Origin: Pseudoselenomonas ruminantium
GTDB lineage: Bacteria > Bacillota > Negativicutes > Selenomonadales > Selenomonadaceae
DNA: 36,087 nucleotides
Direction of reading: 5' to 3'
Assembly (NCBI GenBank): GCA_002373045.1
Contig: DFHU01000077.1
Location: 1-36,087, forward strand
The position numbers and the translations under genes are program-made. Of the stretch, positions 21,914 through 30,610 are shown in pieces. Position 1 is the first letter of the stretch. Each line of letters starts with the position of its first letter. A model generated the notes under the pieces. That model was not told where the DNA came from, did no database searches, and saw only the letters and a list, made by a program, of their open reading frames with translations.

Positions 21914-24676
21914 CTAGTTTCCGAAACCGGTATTTATTCGACTGGTAGCTTCATTGACTGCACTGGTTACGGCGTTCGCGACATTGTTTGTAATGTCGTC
22001 CGTCAACCGTTGTTTCATCGCATTGTCGAAAACATAAGCACCGCCGAGATTAACATTTATCGACGGGCTGACATTTATCTCCGGTGCACTTTGACTCCTT
22101 TGCTCAATGGCCCCGAGTATTGCTGACAAGTTTGTATTGACCTCCGGAACCTGGCTGTTAATCTGCCCGAGGATATCAATAGTCTGTTCATTATTTTGTG
22201 CCAATACATTTGATAATTCGGAAATCCCGTTTGCGGTGCCATCTGAGATTAGACCGGAGCCCCAATTATTGGCTTCCTTCATGGCTTTTTGAAATCCCAT
22301 GATTTCCGCCATACTGGTTCTTTCGTTCGGACTGACACCAGCTTCCGCCATCATGGCCCGCTGAATCGCCCGGATAGCATTCTTCTGCCTATCCCCTTGT
22401 GACTGAGTGAAGTCATAGAACCCGCTCCCGTCAGCCGAGATATTCCCGGCCATCGCATTGCGGTACAATGCGAGATACTTCTTTTGACTGGTAAACATAC
22501 TCTTGACACTATCATTCACAGCCTGTTTTTTCTGTTGTTCGGCGGCTCTCGTTGCTGTGACTTCGTCCATACCCTTCTTTATCCAGGCTTTGCGTTCCCG
22601 TTCAATCTGCCGGAGCCGTTGAGTCAAAGAATCCTCATAAACACTATCGAGATATTGTGCCGTTTCCCGTGCACTGTCCTCGATAACCTTTTGCCTCTTT
22701 AACTCGGCCTCCCGGGCAACCCTTGCAGGGTCTGCACCTTTTTTCAGAGTGTCTTCCGCAGAATACTCTATATCCTTTAGACTATTTTCATAGTCGCTAT
22801 GGGATAACCTGTAAATGCTACGGTCAAGAGCTTTGTTGGCTTCCCGGGCTTCCTTTGCGGCGTCCTTCATGGCCTTTTTGATATCATCAGCGACAGCCAC
22901 CCATGCGGCGGCTTCGGTCTTTCCCTGTCTTACAGATTCATCAACTTTGTCCTTAATGGCTTCAAGCTGTTCTTTCAGTTTTTGGCTAGTTGCTTTGGCA
23001 AGCTGGTCCTGTAATTCAGTTTTGACCTGCGTCGCTTCTTTTTCCATCTTTACGGATTCGGCGATGCTCCGGTTTTCTTCTTCGCGCTCTTTTCTGCGTT
23101 CCTCGTTGAACTTTTTGAAACTCTCCTGTTCCTCTTTCAAAAGTTGCTGACGCATTTTTATGGCTTCGAATTCATCACTACCGACTGCCCATTTACCGAT
23201 TCGGCCGAGAATTTCGTCTGCGGCACTGCCCGAAGCGTAGGCACCTCCGACTGCACCCTTCCACCCGAACCGGGAACCGCCCGCGATACCTCCTGCTAGA
23301 GCGGCGGAACCATCAACCAGAGGACGCAGGATTTGTGTACCCGTTGGATTTATCTTTTTCAGGACTTCCCAATCCTCGGCAGACGCCCCGACCTTATCAA
23401 TGCCCTCTTTCACTTTTCCCAGTAGGGAAACCACTTCGACAAGAGCCGTGGCTATTCCACCAATCGCGTTTCCAGCTACGGAGCCAAACTCTTTGATACT
23501 GCTCTGATTCTCTTTTATCAGCTGAGCGAATTCAGAAAACCCCCTCGTAATTTCCGGCATCATTTCCCGGGCTATTGGCATCATTGCCTGACCGACTGCC
23601 CCTGTAAGCTGGCCTGCCTGCATCTGCATAGCCTGCCACTCGATATAGAGCTCATGGGCTTCTTTCGGATTCAGCAAACCCGTGGTCTTTATCCGGGAGA
23701 CTATCTCCATATTAGTGGCATAGTCCTGCAGAAGTGGGACGAGAGCTGCGCCTTTCGCGCCCAGAGCCTGCGTCACAAATTCCGTCTCACGACCTGCCTT
23801 GACTGCAGCCTGATAGCCTTTGGCCAACTGCGCCAATTGTTGCTGATAGGATAGCAGGTTTCCTTTATCGTCTGTGAGCGTAAATCCAAATTCAGTCATC
23901 GCCTGTGACAACGAGTTTTGAGTTTTGGCTGCAGACAAAGCCTGCTTATCAAGTCTCGCGAACAATGGAATAACCGAGTTAATATCCGTGCCAGATAACT
24001 GGAAGACTTTCGATAGCTGCGATGCCTCTGCCGTCGTTGTATGGAGTCTGGTCGAAAGCTTATATAAGTCATTGCCAGCTTTCATCGCCTTATCTGTCAG
24101 CGCGAATAATCCTGCACCTGCCGTTATCCCTGCGACAACACCAGTGATAGCAGTATTGAGCTTTCCGATAGCACCAACAGTACCAGTGACCTTGCCTGTA
24201 ACGGTGTTAAAGCCATTGGCCAGCGTTCCGAGTGCCGATGTCGATGCCGTGCCAGTTTTGGCCAGTTCTCCATTGACTGCACCTATCTGCGCCTTGAGCC
24301 GTTCTATATCCCTCAACTGATAAAGGCGTTTGGTATCCACTCCTCTGGTCAGCGAATGGTCTGTCCCATAAGTTTTGGCATTGGCTTGGTAAGCCCGATT
24401 CAATATTTCCAGCTTTTTCTGCTGCACCGCCAATTCATCATTGAGTGCTTTTTCACGAGCCTTCAATGCCTCCACGGACTTTCCTGCTGCTTCCAAGCGG
24501 GTCACATCAATATCCGCCTTGAGTCTTATCTGATTAGCTTCACTATTAAGCCTGGACATAGCCTGCCGGACAGTCTGCCCGGCCGTCTGAAAGCCCATCT
24601 CCAAGTCTGCAACATTGAGCCCCAGGGACAGGTAGAGGGAATCCACCTCCTGCCCCATCGCGTCCTTTTTAGCCAT
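21914..24676 (-). CDS. Tail tape measure protein, 920 aa
   Basis: A long helical protein with N-terminal coiled-coil (about 30-135), a Gly/Ala-rich hydrophobic stretch (VGAIGKLNTAITGVVAGITA, about 165-190), the KVFQLSGTDINSVIPLFARL region and a second charged coiled-coil (about 520-720). This is the usual tape measure build; it sets tail length and is ejected with DNA. With about 0.15 nm per residue the tail would be near 140 nm. GAGGTGAGG precedes the ATG. It directly follows the frameshifted chaperone pair, as in lambda-like tails. Confidence 0.92.
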   Translation of the reverse strand: MAKKDAMGQEVDSLYLSLGLNVADLEMGFQTAGQTVRQAMSRLNSEANQIRLKADIDVTRLEAAGKSVEALKAREKALNDELAVQQKKLEILNRAYQANAKTYGTDHSLTRGVDTKRLYQLRDIERLKAQIGAVNGELAKTGTASTSALGTLANGFNTVTGKVTGTVGAIGKLNTAITGVVAGITAGAGLFALTDKAMKAGNDLYKLSTRLHTTTAEASQLSKVFQLSGTDINSVIPLFARLDKQALSAAKTQNSLSQAMTEFGFTLTDDKGNLLSYQQQLAQLAKGYQAAVKAGRETEFVTQALGAKGAALVPLLQDYATNMEIVSRIKTTGLLNPKEAHELYIEWQAMQMQAGQLTGAVGQAMMPIAREMMPEITRGFSEFAQLIKENQSSIKEFGSVAGNAIGGIATALVEVVSLLGKVKEGIDKVGASAEDWEVLKKINPTGTQILRPLVDGSAALAGGIAGGSRFGWKGAVGGAYASGSAADEILGRIGKWAVGSDEFEAIKMRQQLLKEEQESFKKFNEERRKEREEENRSIAESVKMEKEATQVKTELQDQLAKATSQKLKEQLEAIKDKVDESVRQGKTEAAAWVAVADDIKKAMKDAAKEAREANKALDRSIYRLSHSDYENSLKDIEYSAEDTLKKGADPARVAREAELKRQKVIEDSARETAQYLDSVYEDSLTQRLRQIERERKAWIKKGMDEVTATRAAEQQKKQAVNDSVKSMFTSQKKYLALYRNAMAGNISADGSGFYDFTQSQGDRQKNAIRAIQRAMMAEAGVSPNERTSMAEIMGFQKAMKEANNWGSGLISDGTANGISELSNVLAQNNEQTIDILGQINSQVPEVNTNLSAILGAIEQRSQSAPEINVSPSINVNLGGAYVFDNAMKQRLTDDITNNVANAVTSAVNEATSRINTGFGN

Positions 24677-24685
24677 GCCCTCACC

Positions 24686-24883
24686 TCACAGAATATCGTC
24701 TATATACGCTTCATCTTTGCCAGCCTCTATGCGCTCAAGGACGCAAAGCTGATCCAGCAGAAAGCCCATATCGGTTTCATCTATCTCCCGTACTGTCCAG
24801 CCGTATGCTTCCTGATACCTGGCATAGAGCCGGAGCATTTGCTCATACGGAGAAAGGTCTATTACCCTTCCTCCGCTTCGGCG
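24686..24883 (-). CDS. Tail assembly chaperone T-part, made by -1 frameshift
   Basis: This 65-codon frame has no start of its own: read in the -1 frame from 24883 it gives RRSGGRVIDLSPYEQMLRLY, then a helical acidic protein ending DEAYIDDIL. It joins the preceding gene through the slippery heptamer at 24889-24883, giving a 163-residue G-T fusion like lambda gpGT. It ends 10 nt before the tape measure start. In tails of this type the G:GT ratio matters for assembly on the tape measure. Confidence 0.75.
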   Translation of the reverse strand, partial: RRSGGRVIDLSPYEQMLRLYARYQEAYGWTVREIDETDMGFLLDQLCVLERIEAGKDEAYIDDIL

Positions 24884-25176
24884 TTTGGGAGCTTCTTCAA
24901 TTTCTCATTTGCCACGCCGATAACATAGCCCGCCGCCTCCATATACATGGGCAGCACATCGGCAGGGTCCATATCATCAGCAGATTCCAGACCGAACATC
25001 TCTGCAATCACGGCAGCGTGCTCTGTCATGAGCTTGGATATAGTCCAGTCAGTTTTGTCCAGCTCATCATATTCCGCCACCCGGCGCCACATTTTCATAT
25101 TTGGCCTGGGCAGAGTTACTTCTCTACCATCAATCAGAGTAATACTGGGAATTGCCATTTCTTTATTCATTGCCAT
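24862..25176 (-). CDS. Tail assembly chaperone G-part, 104 aa
   Basis: A small acidic helical protein (VTLPRPNMKMWRRVAEYDEL, then DWTISKLMTEHAAVIAEMFG) lying between the major tail protein and tape measure genes, the fixed place of gpG-type chaperones. GAGG lies 8 nt before the ATG at 25176. The gene contains a slippery heptamer near its end, giving a longer fusion product in a fraction of translations. Confidence 0.8.
   Translation of the reverse strand: MAMNKEMAIPSITLIDGREVTLPRPNMKMWRRVAEYDELDKTDWTISKLMTEHAAVIAEMFGLESADDMDPADVLPMYMEAAGYVIGVANEKLKKLPNAEAEEG
24883..24889 (-). promoter_or_regulatory. Slippery site C CCA AAC for programmed -1 frameshift
   Basis: CCCAAAC is in the correct phase (X XXY YYZ) seven codons before the stop of the chaperone gene, and the -1 frame beyond is open for 65 codons up to the tape measure gene. 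Lambda uses a slippery site at the same position in its G-T gene pair. Confidence 0.75.
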
Positions 25177-25231
25177 ATCATTCACCTCAAAAAAACAGCG
25201 GCAGGTATTCTCACCCTGCCGCCAAACATTA

Positions 25232-25789
25232 TCAAGACGGCTCTACTGCCGAATACCATCCTGCAATCAAAGTCGCGCTTTCCGTGTTGTCGCTATCTGC
25301 GACACGCTTCCAAGCACCATCGTACTCTCTGGCCACAAAGCGACCTTCCAGCTTGGGCGTGGTGTAGGTGACCGACTCGCCCTTGGTCTGCATGGTCTCC
25401 TGAGTAGGAGCAAACTTGCCTTTCAGGAGCTTCACATAGCGGGTATTCCCATTATGCTTCTTGGCCTCGAACAGAAGCGCCACATAAGGTGCCGTATCAG
25501 ATGCCTTGGCCTCCAGCTGCTTGGTGGTGGAATTCACCGTATGGCCCAGCAAAGCCGCCTGATCCTCCAGCGTCAGGTCGCAGGATTCTATCGTCACGGT
25601 GATTTCCGACATGGAAGAATCTGCAGCAAAAGGCGCATCATCGCCATAGAGCGTGGCGAAATTCACGCTCGGGTTAATATCCACACTGACGGCCCCCGCA
25701 ATCTTCACAGGCGTGCCATAAGTGGCGCCGCTGGAAGTGTCGCTGGACAGGGCTGCATAATACAAATTCTTGAGACCTACTGTTGCCAC
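25232..25789 (-). CDS. Major tail (tube) protein, 185 aa
   Basis: Matches the Bacillota siphophage major tail protein pattern: an N-terminal VGLKNLYYAALSSDTSSGAT start, a SVDINPSVNFATLYGDDAPF segment, and a beta-rich core ending with the GRFVAREYDGAWK region. It polymerises into the tail tube around the tape measure. AGGAG lies 9 nt before the ATG. The start overlaps the end of the upstream completion gene by 13 nt. Confidence 0.88.
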   Translation of the reverse strand: MATVGLKNLYYAALSSDTSSGATYGTPVKIAGAVSVDINPSVNFATLYGDDAPFAADSSMSEITVTIESCDLTLEDQAALLGHTVNSTTKQLEAKASDTAPYVALLFEAKKHNGNTRYVKLLKGKFAPTQETMQTKGESVTYTTPKLEGRFVAREYDGAWKRVADSDNTESATLIAGWYSAVEPS

Positions 25790-26163
25790 GTTGAATCAAC
25801 TCCTATCCTGTAATCTACAATTAATGTTTTTTCACCATTTTCCATATAAGGAATGGCCTGAACTCTAAAAAAGCCCAGTCCCTCCATAATCCGATGAACT
25901 TGCCGATAGATACCACCATACTGACCATCCAGCGTGGTGATATGAATTCTGACTGTCACTCGATGACTGATTTCCCCATCATCTCCAGCTAATGCCGGAA
26001 CATCGGAAATGGGGGTATAAACCAGAAATGGGCAACGGTCTTCTTTATCCCCTGGGGCCTGTAAATGGTATACGGATTTCGCTCCCTTAGCCAGCAATGC
26101 AACCAAGGCTGAATCATTGGTCAACGCCGTATAAACTTGTGCTTCAAGTTCAATAGTCTCCAC
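25777..26163 (-). CDS. Tail completion protein, DUF3168-like, 128 aa
   Basis: An N-terminal helix (ELEAQVYTALTNDSALVALL), the CPFLVYTPISDVPALAGDDG segment, and HRVTVRIHITTLDG followed by IYRQVHRIMEGLGF are typical of DUF3168/gp17-like tail terminators that cap the tail at the head side. It lies between the gp10-like and tail tube genes as usual. Confidence 0.8.
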   Translation of the reverse strand: METIELEAQVYTALTNDSALVALLAKGAKSVYHLQAPGDKEDRCPFLVYTPISDVPALAGDDGEISHRVTVRIHITTLDGQYGGIYRQVHRIMEGLGFFRVQAIPYMENGEKTLIVDYRIGVDSTWQQ

Positions 26164-26164
26164 G

Positions 26165-26623
26165 TTACCTCCCCCTTGCTATTGCCTGCCGAATAGCATC
26201 CGATACGCTTCTTATCACCATTTCCCTATTTGCCTCCAACGCCGGATACAAGAACGGCCGATTCACCCGCGGGGAGAATTCCACAATCTGGCCATAGAGG
26301 AAACCATCTTTAGATTTTGCATCAGCGCTGATTTTGTAGGCTGTTCCCTTGCTGTTCGGTTCTGCCTTGATGGAGTCGCGCAATGCTCCCGGATTCACTC
26401 CGGCTGCCATATAGGTCCTGCCATTTTTCTTGTGTCCCGCATAAACAGGGCACCGGCTTTTGGCATCCCGGACAACAGCCTCAACCGCCTGGCCTAAAGC
26501 CGTCTTTGCCGCTTCAAGAACATGATTCCCCAGTTCCTTAAGCACTTGCTCGGTCTTGGCGGTGCTCACATGCCCACGGGAAAAGCTTTTATCACGATAA
26601 TGATTTTTACGTTGCCGCCCCAT
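26165..26623 (-). CDS. HK97 gp10-like head-tail protein, 152 aa
   Basis: Family pattern: an N-terminal helix (LKELGNHVLEAAKTALGQ) with VRDAKSRCPVYAGHKKNG, a GALRDSIKAE turn, then IVEFSPRVNRPFLYPALEAN, seen in HK97 gp10/putative neck proteins. AGGAGG lies 9-10 nt before the ATG at 26623, which overlaps the end of the upstream adaptor gene by 17 nt; a longer frame to 26680 has no ribosome site. Confidence 0.85.
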   Translation of the reverse strand: MGRQRKNHYRDKSFSRGHVSTAKTEQVLKELGNHVLEAAKTALGQAVEAVVRDAKSRCPVYAGHKKNGRTYMAAGVNPGALRDSIKAEPNSKGTAYKISADAKSKDGFLYGQIVEFSPRVNRPFLYPALEANREMVIRSVSDAIRQAIARGR

Positions 26624-26975
26624 CAGCCAACACCTCCTGACACTCCAGCACCGTCCATGTACGGGCAGATTCTGCATCATAGGCGGGTTTTATCATACGC
26701 AGCCTCTTGCCGCGCCATAGGACTTCATCATCTGGAAGAATATCGGTGCGGTAACGGACAATCACCCGGTAGTCCACCTGGTTCATTCGCTCCACGCCGC
26801 CCTCCTGAATACGTGCCCCATAAGGATAAACCTTGGCCCATACCATGCAGCGGACTTCATCTTCACCGTCTACAATGTTGCCGCAGGAATCCCGCGTCCT
26901 GGCATGATAGACAATGCTGATTCGTTCCGTGAGGTCATCCATGGTCGTTCTCATCAGAGTACCTTTCATTCTCAT
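26607..26975 (-). CDS. Head-tail adaptor (stopper), SPP1 gp16-like, 122 aa
   Basis: A small beta-barrel type protein: LTERISIVYHARTRDSCGN, the MVWAKVYPYGARIQ loop, and VDYRVIVRYRTDILPDDEV, typical of the phage head-tail joining family. It closes the head after packaging and joins the tail. GGAGGGAGATCC precedes the ATG at 26975, which overlaps the connector stop. Confidence 0.82.
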   Translation of the reverse strand: MRMKGTLMRTTMDDLTERISIVYHARTRDSCGNIVDGEDEVRCMVWAKVYPYGARIQEGGVERMNQVDYRVIVRYRTDILPDDEVLWRGKRLRMIKPAYDAESARTWTVLECQEVLADGAAT

Positions 26976-27310
26976 GGATCTCCCTCCGTTTCCTCAGCGG
27001 ATTCATCTTCCGCATAATAAGCGCCACCCATAGCTATTTGACTGGTCAACTGCGTTACGGCAAAAGGCACCTCGACCACCGCCGTAGCAAGTGGCTGCCT
27101 GCACTCATACCAATGAGCCACCAGCATCTTCACCGCCTGCTGGAAGAGCATATCCCCAGCAATATCCACATATTCGCCAGCTTCCAACACGTAATTCTTA
27201 CCGGTCTCCCGGCGAATCAGGAGTTCGGCGGCATCGATGTAACTTTGAAGCAGTTCATCCTCCTCATTCCCGTCAATGCGCAGATGCTGCTTTAACAAGG
27301 TCATATCCAT
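26972..27310 (-). CDS. Head-tail connector, gp6-like, 112 aa
   Basis: The helical start (LLKQHLRIDGNEEDELLQSY, then IDAAELLIRRETG) and the FQQAVKMLVAHWYECR segment are the signature of HK97 gp6/gp15-like DNA-packaging connectors. AAAGGAGG lies 8 nt before the ATG at 27310. It follows the capsid gene directly. Confidence 0.85.
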   Translation of the reverse strand: MDMTLLKQHLRIDGNEEDELLQSYIDAAELLIRRETGKNYVLEAGEYVDIAGDMLFQQAVKMLVAHWYECRQPLATAVVEVPFAVTQLTSQIAMGGAYYAEDESAEETEGDP

Positions 27311-27328
27311 CACTGCCGCCTCCTTTCC

Positions 27329-28609
27329 TTAAGATGCTGCTTCTTCAATGAGAACAAAAGCCTTGGTGGTGAGCAAATCGCCGTCAAGAATAGCATAGCC
27401 CATATAATCCGTGCTGCGGGCCAGCGTATGTTCTTCGGTGTAGATGGACACATCCTGATTGCGGTTCATCACATAGGCGCGACGCACGTTGCCGATCAGG
27501 AAGGAGCCTGTCGGAATTGCATCTTCTTCCACAACTTCCCGGCCAAAGAGACGGCCAATGGTCTGTCCCGTGGGGTCAGGAATAAAGATGGGCTGTTTCT
27601 GCGTGGTGGTGATGTTGGCCAGCTGATTCCAGATATCGGAGTTCTTGGCGTAAATCTTCACACCGTCCATATAGCCGGACTTGATTTTGCCCAGAGCCGC
27701 CGTGATATTGGCATAAGCCACACTACCACCATGCGTATAGGTCACTACCTGCGGGGTGTTGGTTTCACCCTTCAGGCGGGTGATGATGCCATAAGGCTGT
27801 GCCTTGAAGGTGTCACCCACGCCCGGAATGCCCTGACCGCTGACAATGGCGTTGGCGATGGCAGCGCCCATGCGTTCCGCAATCTTGGTCGTGATGTAGG
27901 TCAGGAAAGCGTCAATGCTCATGGTCTTGAGCTTCCAGGACACCGTGATGGCCTTGACCAGTTCATGGCCAGCCAGCGTTATATTACTGAGGCTCAGCGT
28001 TCCGCTGGTAGCTGCAGTGTCTTCATCCACCCATGCCGCATCGCCACTGTTGCCGGTTTCTTTGGGGATTTCCAGATTGCCCGGTACATCGGTGAAATCT
28101 ACTTCGCCAATGATGGGGTGAAGCTCAGCCATTTCCTGCCAAATTTCCTGCTTCATGGTGGTCGGGATAACCACCTGATTGTCGGACGCTTTGTTAGCCA
28201 CCGTAGCAAAAGCATCCTGATTGACTTGGGCGAAAGCATCCTGATTGACTTGGGCGAAAATTTCACTTTCGTCAGTGGTCAATGCCCGCTGCATCAAGGT
28301 CTTGGCAAAAGCCGTGCGGTACATGTCCTCACGTGCCTTTGCGTTTTCAACCATGGGCGCTACCGAAATAGCAGGGCCAGTTGCTGCAGCAATAGCCTGC
28401 GGGGCCACCGGTGCAGCCGGCTTGGCCACGCCATCTTTCAATGCCGTCAGATTGGCTGCTTCTGCCTGAGCTTCTTCATAGGCCGCATCCAGTTCCTCGA
28501 TTTCTTTGCGAGCCGCTTTGGCCTCATCCACCTTGCCATTATCCAATGCAGCATTGGCCTTGGCCATAAGCTCATCTCTCTGGGCTTTATAATCTTCGTA
28601 ACGCATCAT
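27329..28609 (-). CDS. Major capsid protein, HK97 family, 426 aa
   Basis: A helical scaffold-like N-terminus (delta domain, about 1-65) is followed by an Ala/Pro-rich linker (about 63-85) and the capsid core (PTTMKQEIWQEMAELHPIIG, FTDVPGNLEIPKETG, FLIGNVRRAYVMNRNQDV). The delta domain is presumably removed by the protease encoded just upstream. A perfect 24-bp tandem duplication gives FAQVNQDA twice at residues 118-133. GGAGAC precedes the ATG. Confidence 0.93.
   Translation of the reverse strand: MMRYEDYKAQRDELMAKANAALDNGKVDEAKAARKEIEELDAAYEEAQAEAANLTALKDGVAKPAAPVAPQAIAAATGPAISVAPMVENAKAREDMYRTAFAKTLMQRALTTDESEIFAQVNQDAFAQVNQDAFATVANKASDNQVVIPTTMKQEIWQEMAELHPIIGEVDFTDVPGNLEIPKETGNSGDAAWVDEDTAATSGTLSLSNITLAGHELVKAITVSWKLKTMSIDAFLTYITTKIAERMGAAIANAIVSGQGIPGVGDTFKAQPYGIITRLKGETNTPQVVTYTHGGSVAYANITAALGKIKSGYMDGVKIYAKNSDIWNQLANITTTQKQPIFIPDPTGQTIGRLFGREVVEEDAIPTGSFLIGNVRRAYVMNRNQDVSIYTEEHTLARSTDYMGYAILDGDLLTTKAFVLIEEAAS
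28211..28258 (-). repeat. Perfect 24-bp tandem duplication in the capsid gene
   Basis: Two identical adjacent 24-bp copies (28211-28234, 28235-28258) in frame, doubling FAQVNQDA in the N-terminal arm before the capsid core. Exact identity implies a recent duplication. Confidence 0.95.
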
Positions 28610-28719
28610 TTTTTGTCTCCTTTCTCTTCACCCTTCTTATCCTTCTTGGCCGTATCAGCCTTGGCCTTGGTATTTTCCTGCTTGCCGTCCTGATACCGCT
28701 TGAATTCTTCTGGTGTCAT
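28606..28719 (-). CDS. Small Lys-rich protein between protease and capsid, 37 aa
   Basis: MTPEEFKRYQDGKQENTKAK followed by a Lys/Asp/Glu-rich tail. The start overlaps the protease stop (ATGA, with AAAGGAGG upstream) and its stop overlaps the capsid start. Highly charged and probably unfolded; it could assist capsid assembly. Missed by gene callers with a length cut-off. Confidence 0.6.
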   Translation of the reverse strand: MTPEEFKRYQDGKQENTKAKADTAKKDKKGEEKGDKK

Positions 28720-29426
28720 AACTGACAGCCTCCTTTCATATTCAGGAGCCGCAAGTGCTCCCGTTCCACTTCCACAGCGGCTTTTGCCCTCTGCTCAGCC
28801 GCCCGCATTCCTGCGGGGATATTTCTGAACTGTGCCATAGTTTTCGAGTCAGCCTGTGCTGTTATCTCCACCGTTGGCACAGTGGAAATCTTATGAAAAG
28901 CCTCTGCTGCCTCAGCCCCGGTGAACCATTTTTCCATATCCATGTACTCAATGATTTGATCCCGGCTGATAGCTGCAGCCGCTTCGTAAACAGACAGCAT
29001 AGCATCGTCCATAGAACGGAGCATGCCCACCACATTCTCCAGCTCATTGACATTGCCCGCGGCACTTGTCCAGGCATGATGAATCATAAAGAACGCATTT
29101 TCCGGAATGATTACCTTATCCCCGGCCAGTGCTATGACGGAAGCCGCCGATGCCGCCAAACCATCTACATAGACAACCTTCTCTCCCTGATAACGGGAAA
29201 GCATATTGTAGATGGCCATACAGGCGCATACACTGCCGCCCGCAGAATTGATGTAGATATCCAGCGGGCCTGTCTGGCCGGACAGGAAATCCCTGATGCG
29301 TTCCGGGTATTGGTCTGTATTATCCCAAGCCCCCCACCAACTACTGACGATATCACCATAGAAATAGAGTTTCCCTCTATCCCCTTGCTTGGTGATGGTA
29401 GTGGCCTGTTCTATCGTTGTCTGCAT
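28716..29426 (-). CDS. ClpP-like prohead protease, 236 aa
   Basis: ClpP/crotonase fold: LDIYINSAGGSV (57-66), the nucleophile Ser93 in GLAASAAS, and catalytic His in FFMIHHAW (116/117). It fits head maturation proteases of the S14 family that cut the capsid delta domain. It lies between portal and capsid genes, the normal place. The ATG shares a base with the portal stop and has GGGGG upstream. Confidence 0.92.
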   Translation of the reverse strand: MQTTIEQATTITKQGDRGKLYFYGDIVSSWWGAWDNTDQYPERIRDFLSGQTGPLDIYINSAGGSVCACMAIYNMLSRYQGEKVVYVDGLAASAASVIALAGDKVIIPENAFFMIHHAWTSAAGNVNELENVVGMLRSMDDAMLSVYEAAAAISRDQIIEYMDMEKWFTGAEAAEAFHKISTVPTVEITAQADSKTMAQFRNIPAGMRAAEQRAKAAVEVEREHLRLLNMKGGCQL

Positions 29427-30607
29427 TATTCGTCACCCCCTTCCATGGTTTTGCCATCTGTAACCTGAGCCGTATCCAAGCGCCGGATAGGTGTATCGCC
29501 GTCCTCGATGGGCCCAAGGTTCAATACCTTTCGCCACTCGTTCGGTGTCATACTGCCACGGTCCACCATCTGCACCAGATTCAGCTTATTGGCCATGCTG
29601 GCATATTGCAGGCTGGAAGTTTCAAAAACAATACGGTTCCCATGAGCGCGTTCTCGCCGGGAGAAAATCTTGCGGGTCAGTTCATGAGAAAACTGCGTAG
29701 CAAAAGGCTCAATCTCCGACTCGTAATAGGCGTTCCATTGGTCTTCATCATATTTCGATTGGACAATGGCCTCATTGGTGCCGAAGATGTTATAGATGCG
29801 GTTCAACGCCCTGTCCATCTGCGCCGCATTCGGCAGTTTATCATCAGGGTGAATCTGCTCGGCATCAGCCTTGGTATCGACAGCGGCCACGCCAGTGCTG
29901 TTCTCTGACTGGTCAAGGAAGGCTTTGGCGAACATTTCCACCTGTCTCTTCTTATCCGGCTCAGCCAGAGGAGATTTGAACTTCAGCAGCCAACGGATAG
30001 TAGCGCTGTTCTTGATGCTGGAAACCATGCCCTGGTCTGTGGCATTGATGACTTCCATCAACGGTTTGAGCATCTCCATATTGGAACTGCCAAACACATC
30101 ATTCTCGCCATAATCCTGACGCAGGTGAATCACGTCCGAATAGTAGAAAGTCAGGACATGCCCGTTCTTCATGGTGAATTCCAGAAACAGTACACCGTTC
30201 TTGTCATACTTGGCCTGTACGCCTACCGCATTGATGGGATAGATTTCCCGGGCATAACCGCCCGCATCCCGCAGAATGAACGCAAAAGCATTATTGTTCA
30301 GCTTGAACTGGATAGCCAGCCGCTCCTGCATCATCTGCCCGGTCATATATGGATTAGGTTCTTCCAGCAAAACCCGCACATAAGAATCCGGATTGATAAG
30401 TGTCTCGCCTTTACTATTTTCCCTGACCTGCTTCGGCACCAGCTTTCCCGCCGACTTATAAAACGGCCGCAGGCAGGCGCGGATAATATCGCTGCGGTAA
30501 AGGTCACCATTCCAGGAATAGAACCCATTACCTGTCGAACTGACCATGGCCAGCCGGGTTTCTTCCGGGCCGCCCAACCATGTCTTGATTTTATCGAAAA
30601 TCCACAC
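29426..30607 (-). CDS. Portal protein, HK97 family, 393 aa
   Basis: Typical HK97 portal segments: IIRACLRPFYKSAGKLVPKQ, LLEEPNPYMTGQMMQERLAI, DVIHLRQDYG and NEAIVQSKYDEDQWNAYYES. Twelve copies form the DNA channel at the head vertex and dock terminase. The start is a GTG at 30607 with AAGGAGG about 10 nt upstream. It directly follows terminase. Confidence 0.92.
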   Translation of the reverse strand: MWIFDKIKTWLGGPEETRLAMVSSTGNGFYSWNGDLYRSDIIRACLRPFYKSAGKLVPKQVRENSKGETLINPDSYVRVLLEEPNPYMTGQMMQERLAIQFKLNNNAFAFILRDAGGYAREIYPINAVGVQAKYDKNGVLFLEFTMKNGHVLTFYYSDVIHLRQDYGENDVFGSSNMEMLKPLMEVINATDQGMVSSIKNSATIRWLLKFKSPLAEPDKKRQVEMFAKAFLDQSENSTGVAAVDTKADAEQIHPDDKLPNAAQMDRALNRIYNIFGTNEAIVQSKYDEDQWNAYYESEIEPFATQFSHELTRKIFSRRERAHGNRIVFETSSLQYASMANKLNLVQMVDRGSMTPNEWRKVLNLGPIEDGDTPIRRLDTAQVTDGKTMEGGDE

Positions 30608-30610
30608 GCA

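Noticed and set aside
27428..28693. 421-codon plus-strand frame
   Set aside because: Opposite the capsid gene; a repeat within it is just the capsid 24-bp duplication.
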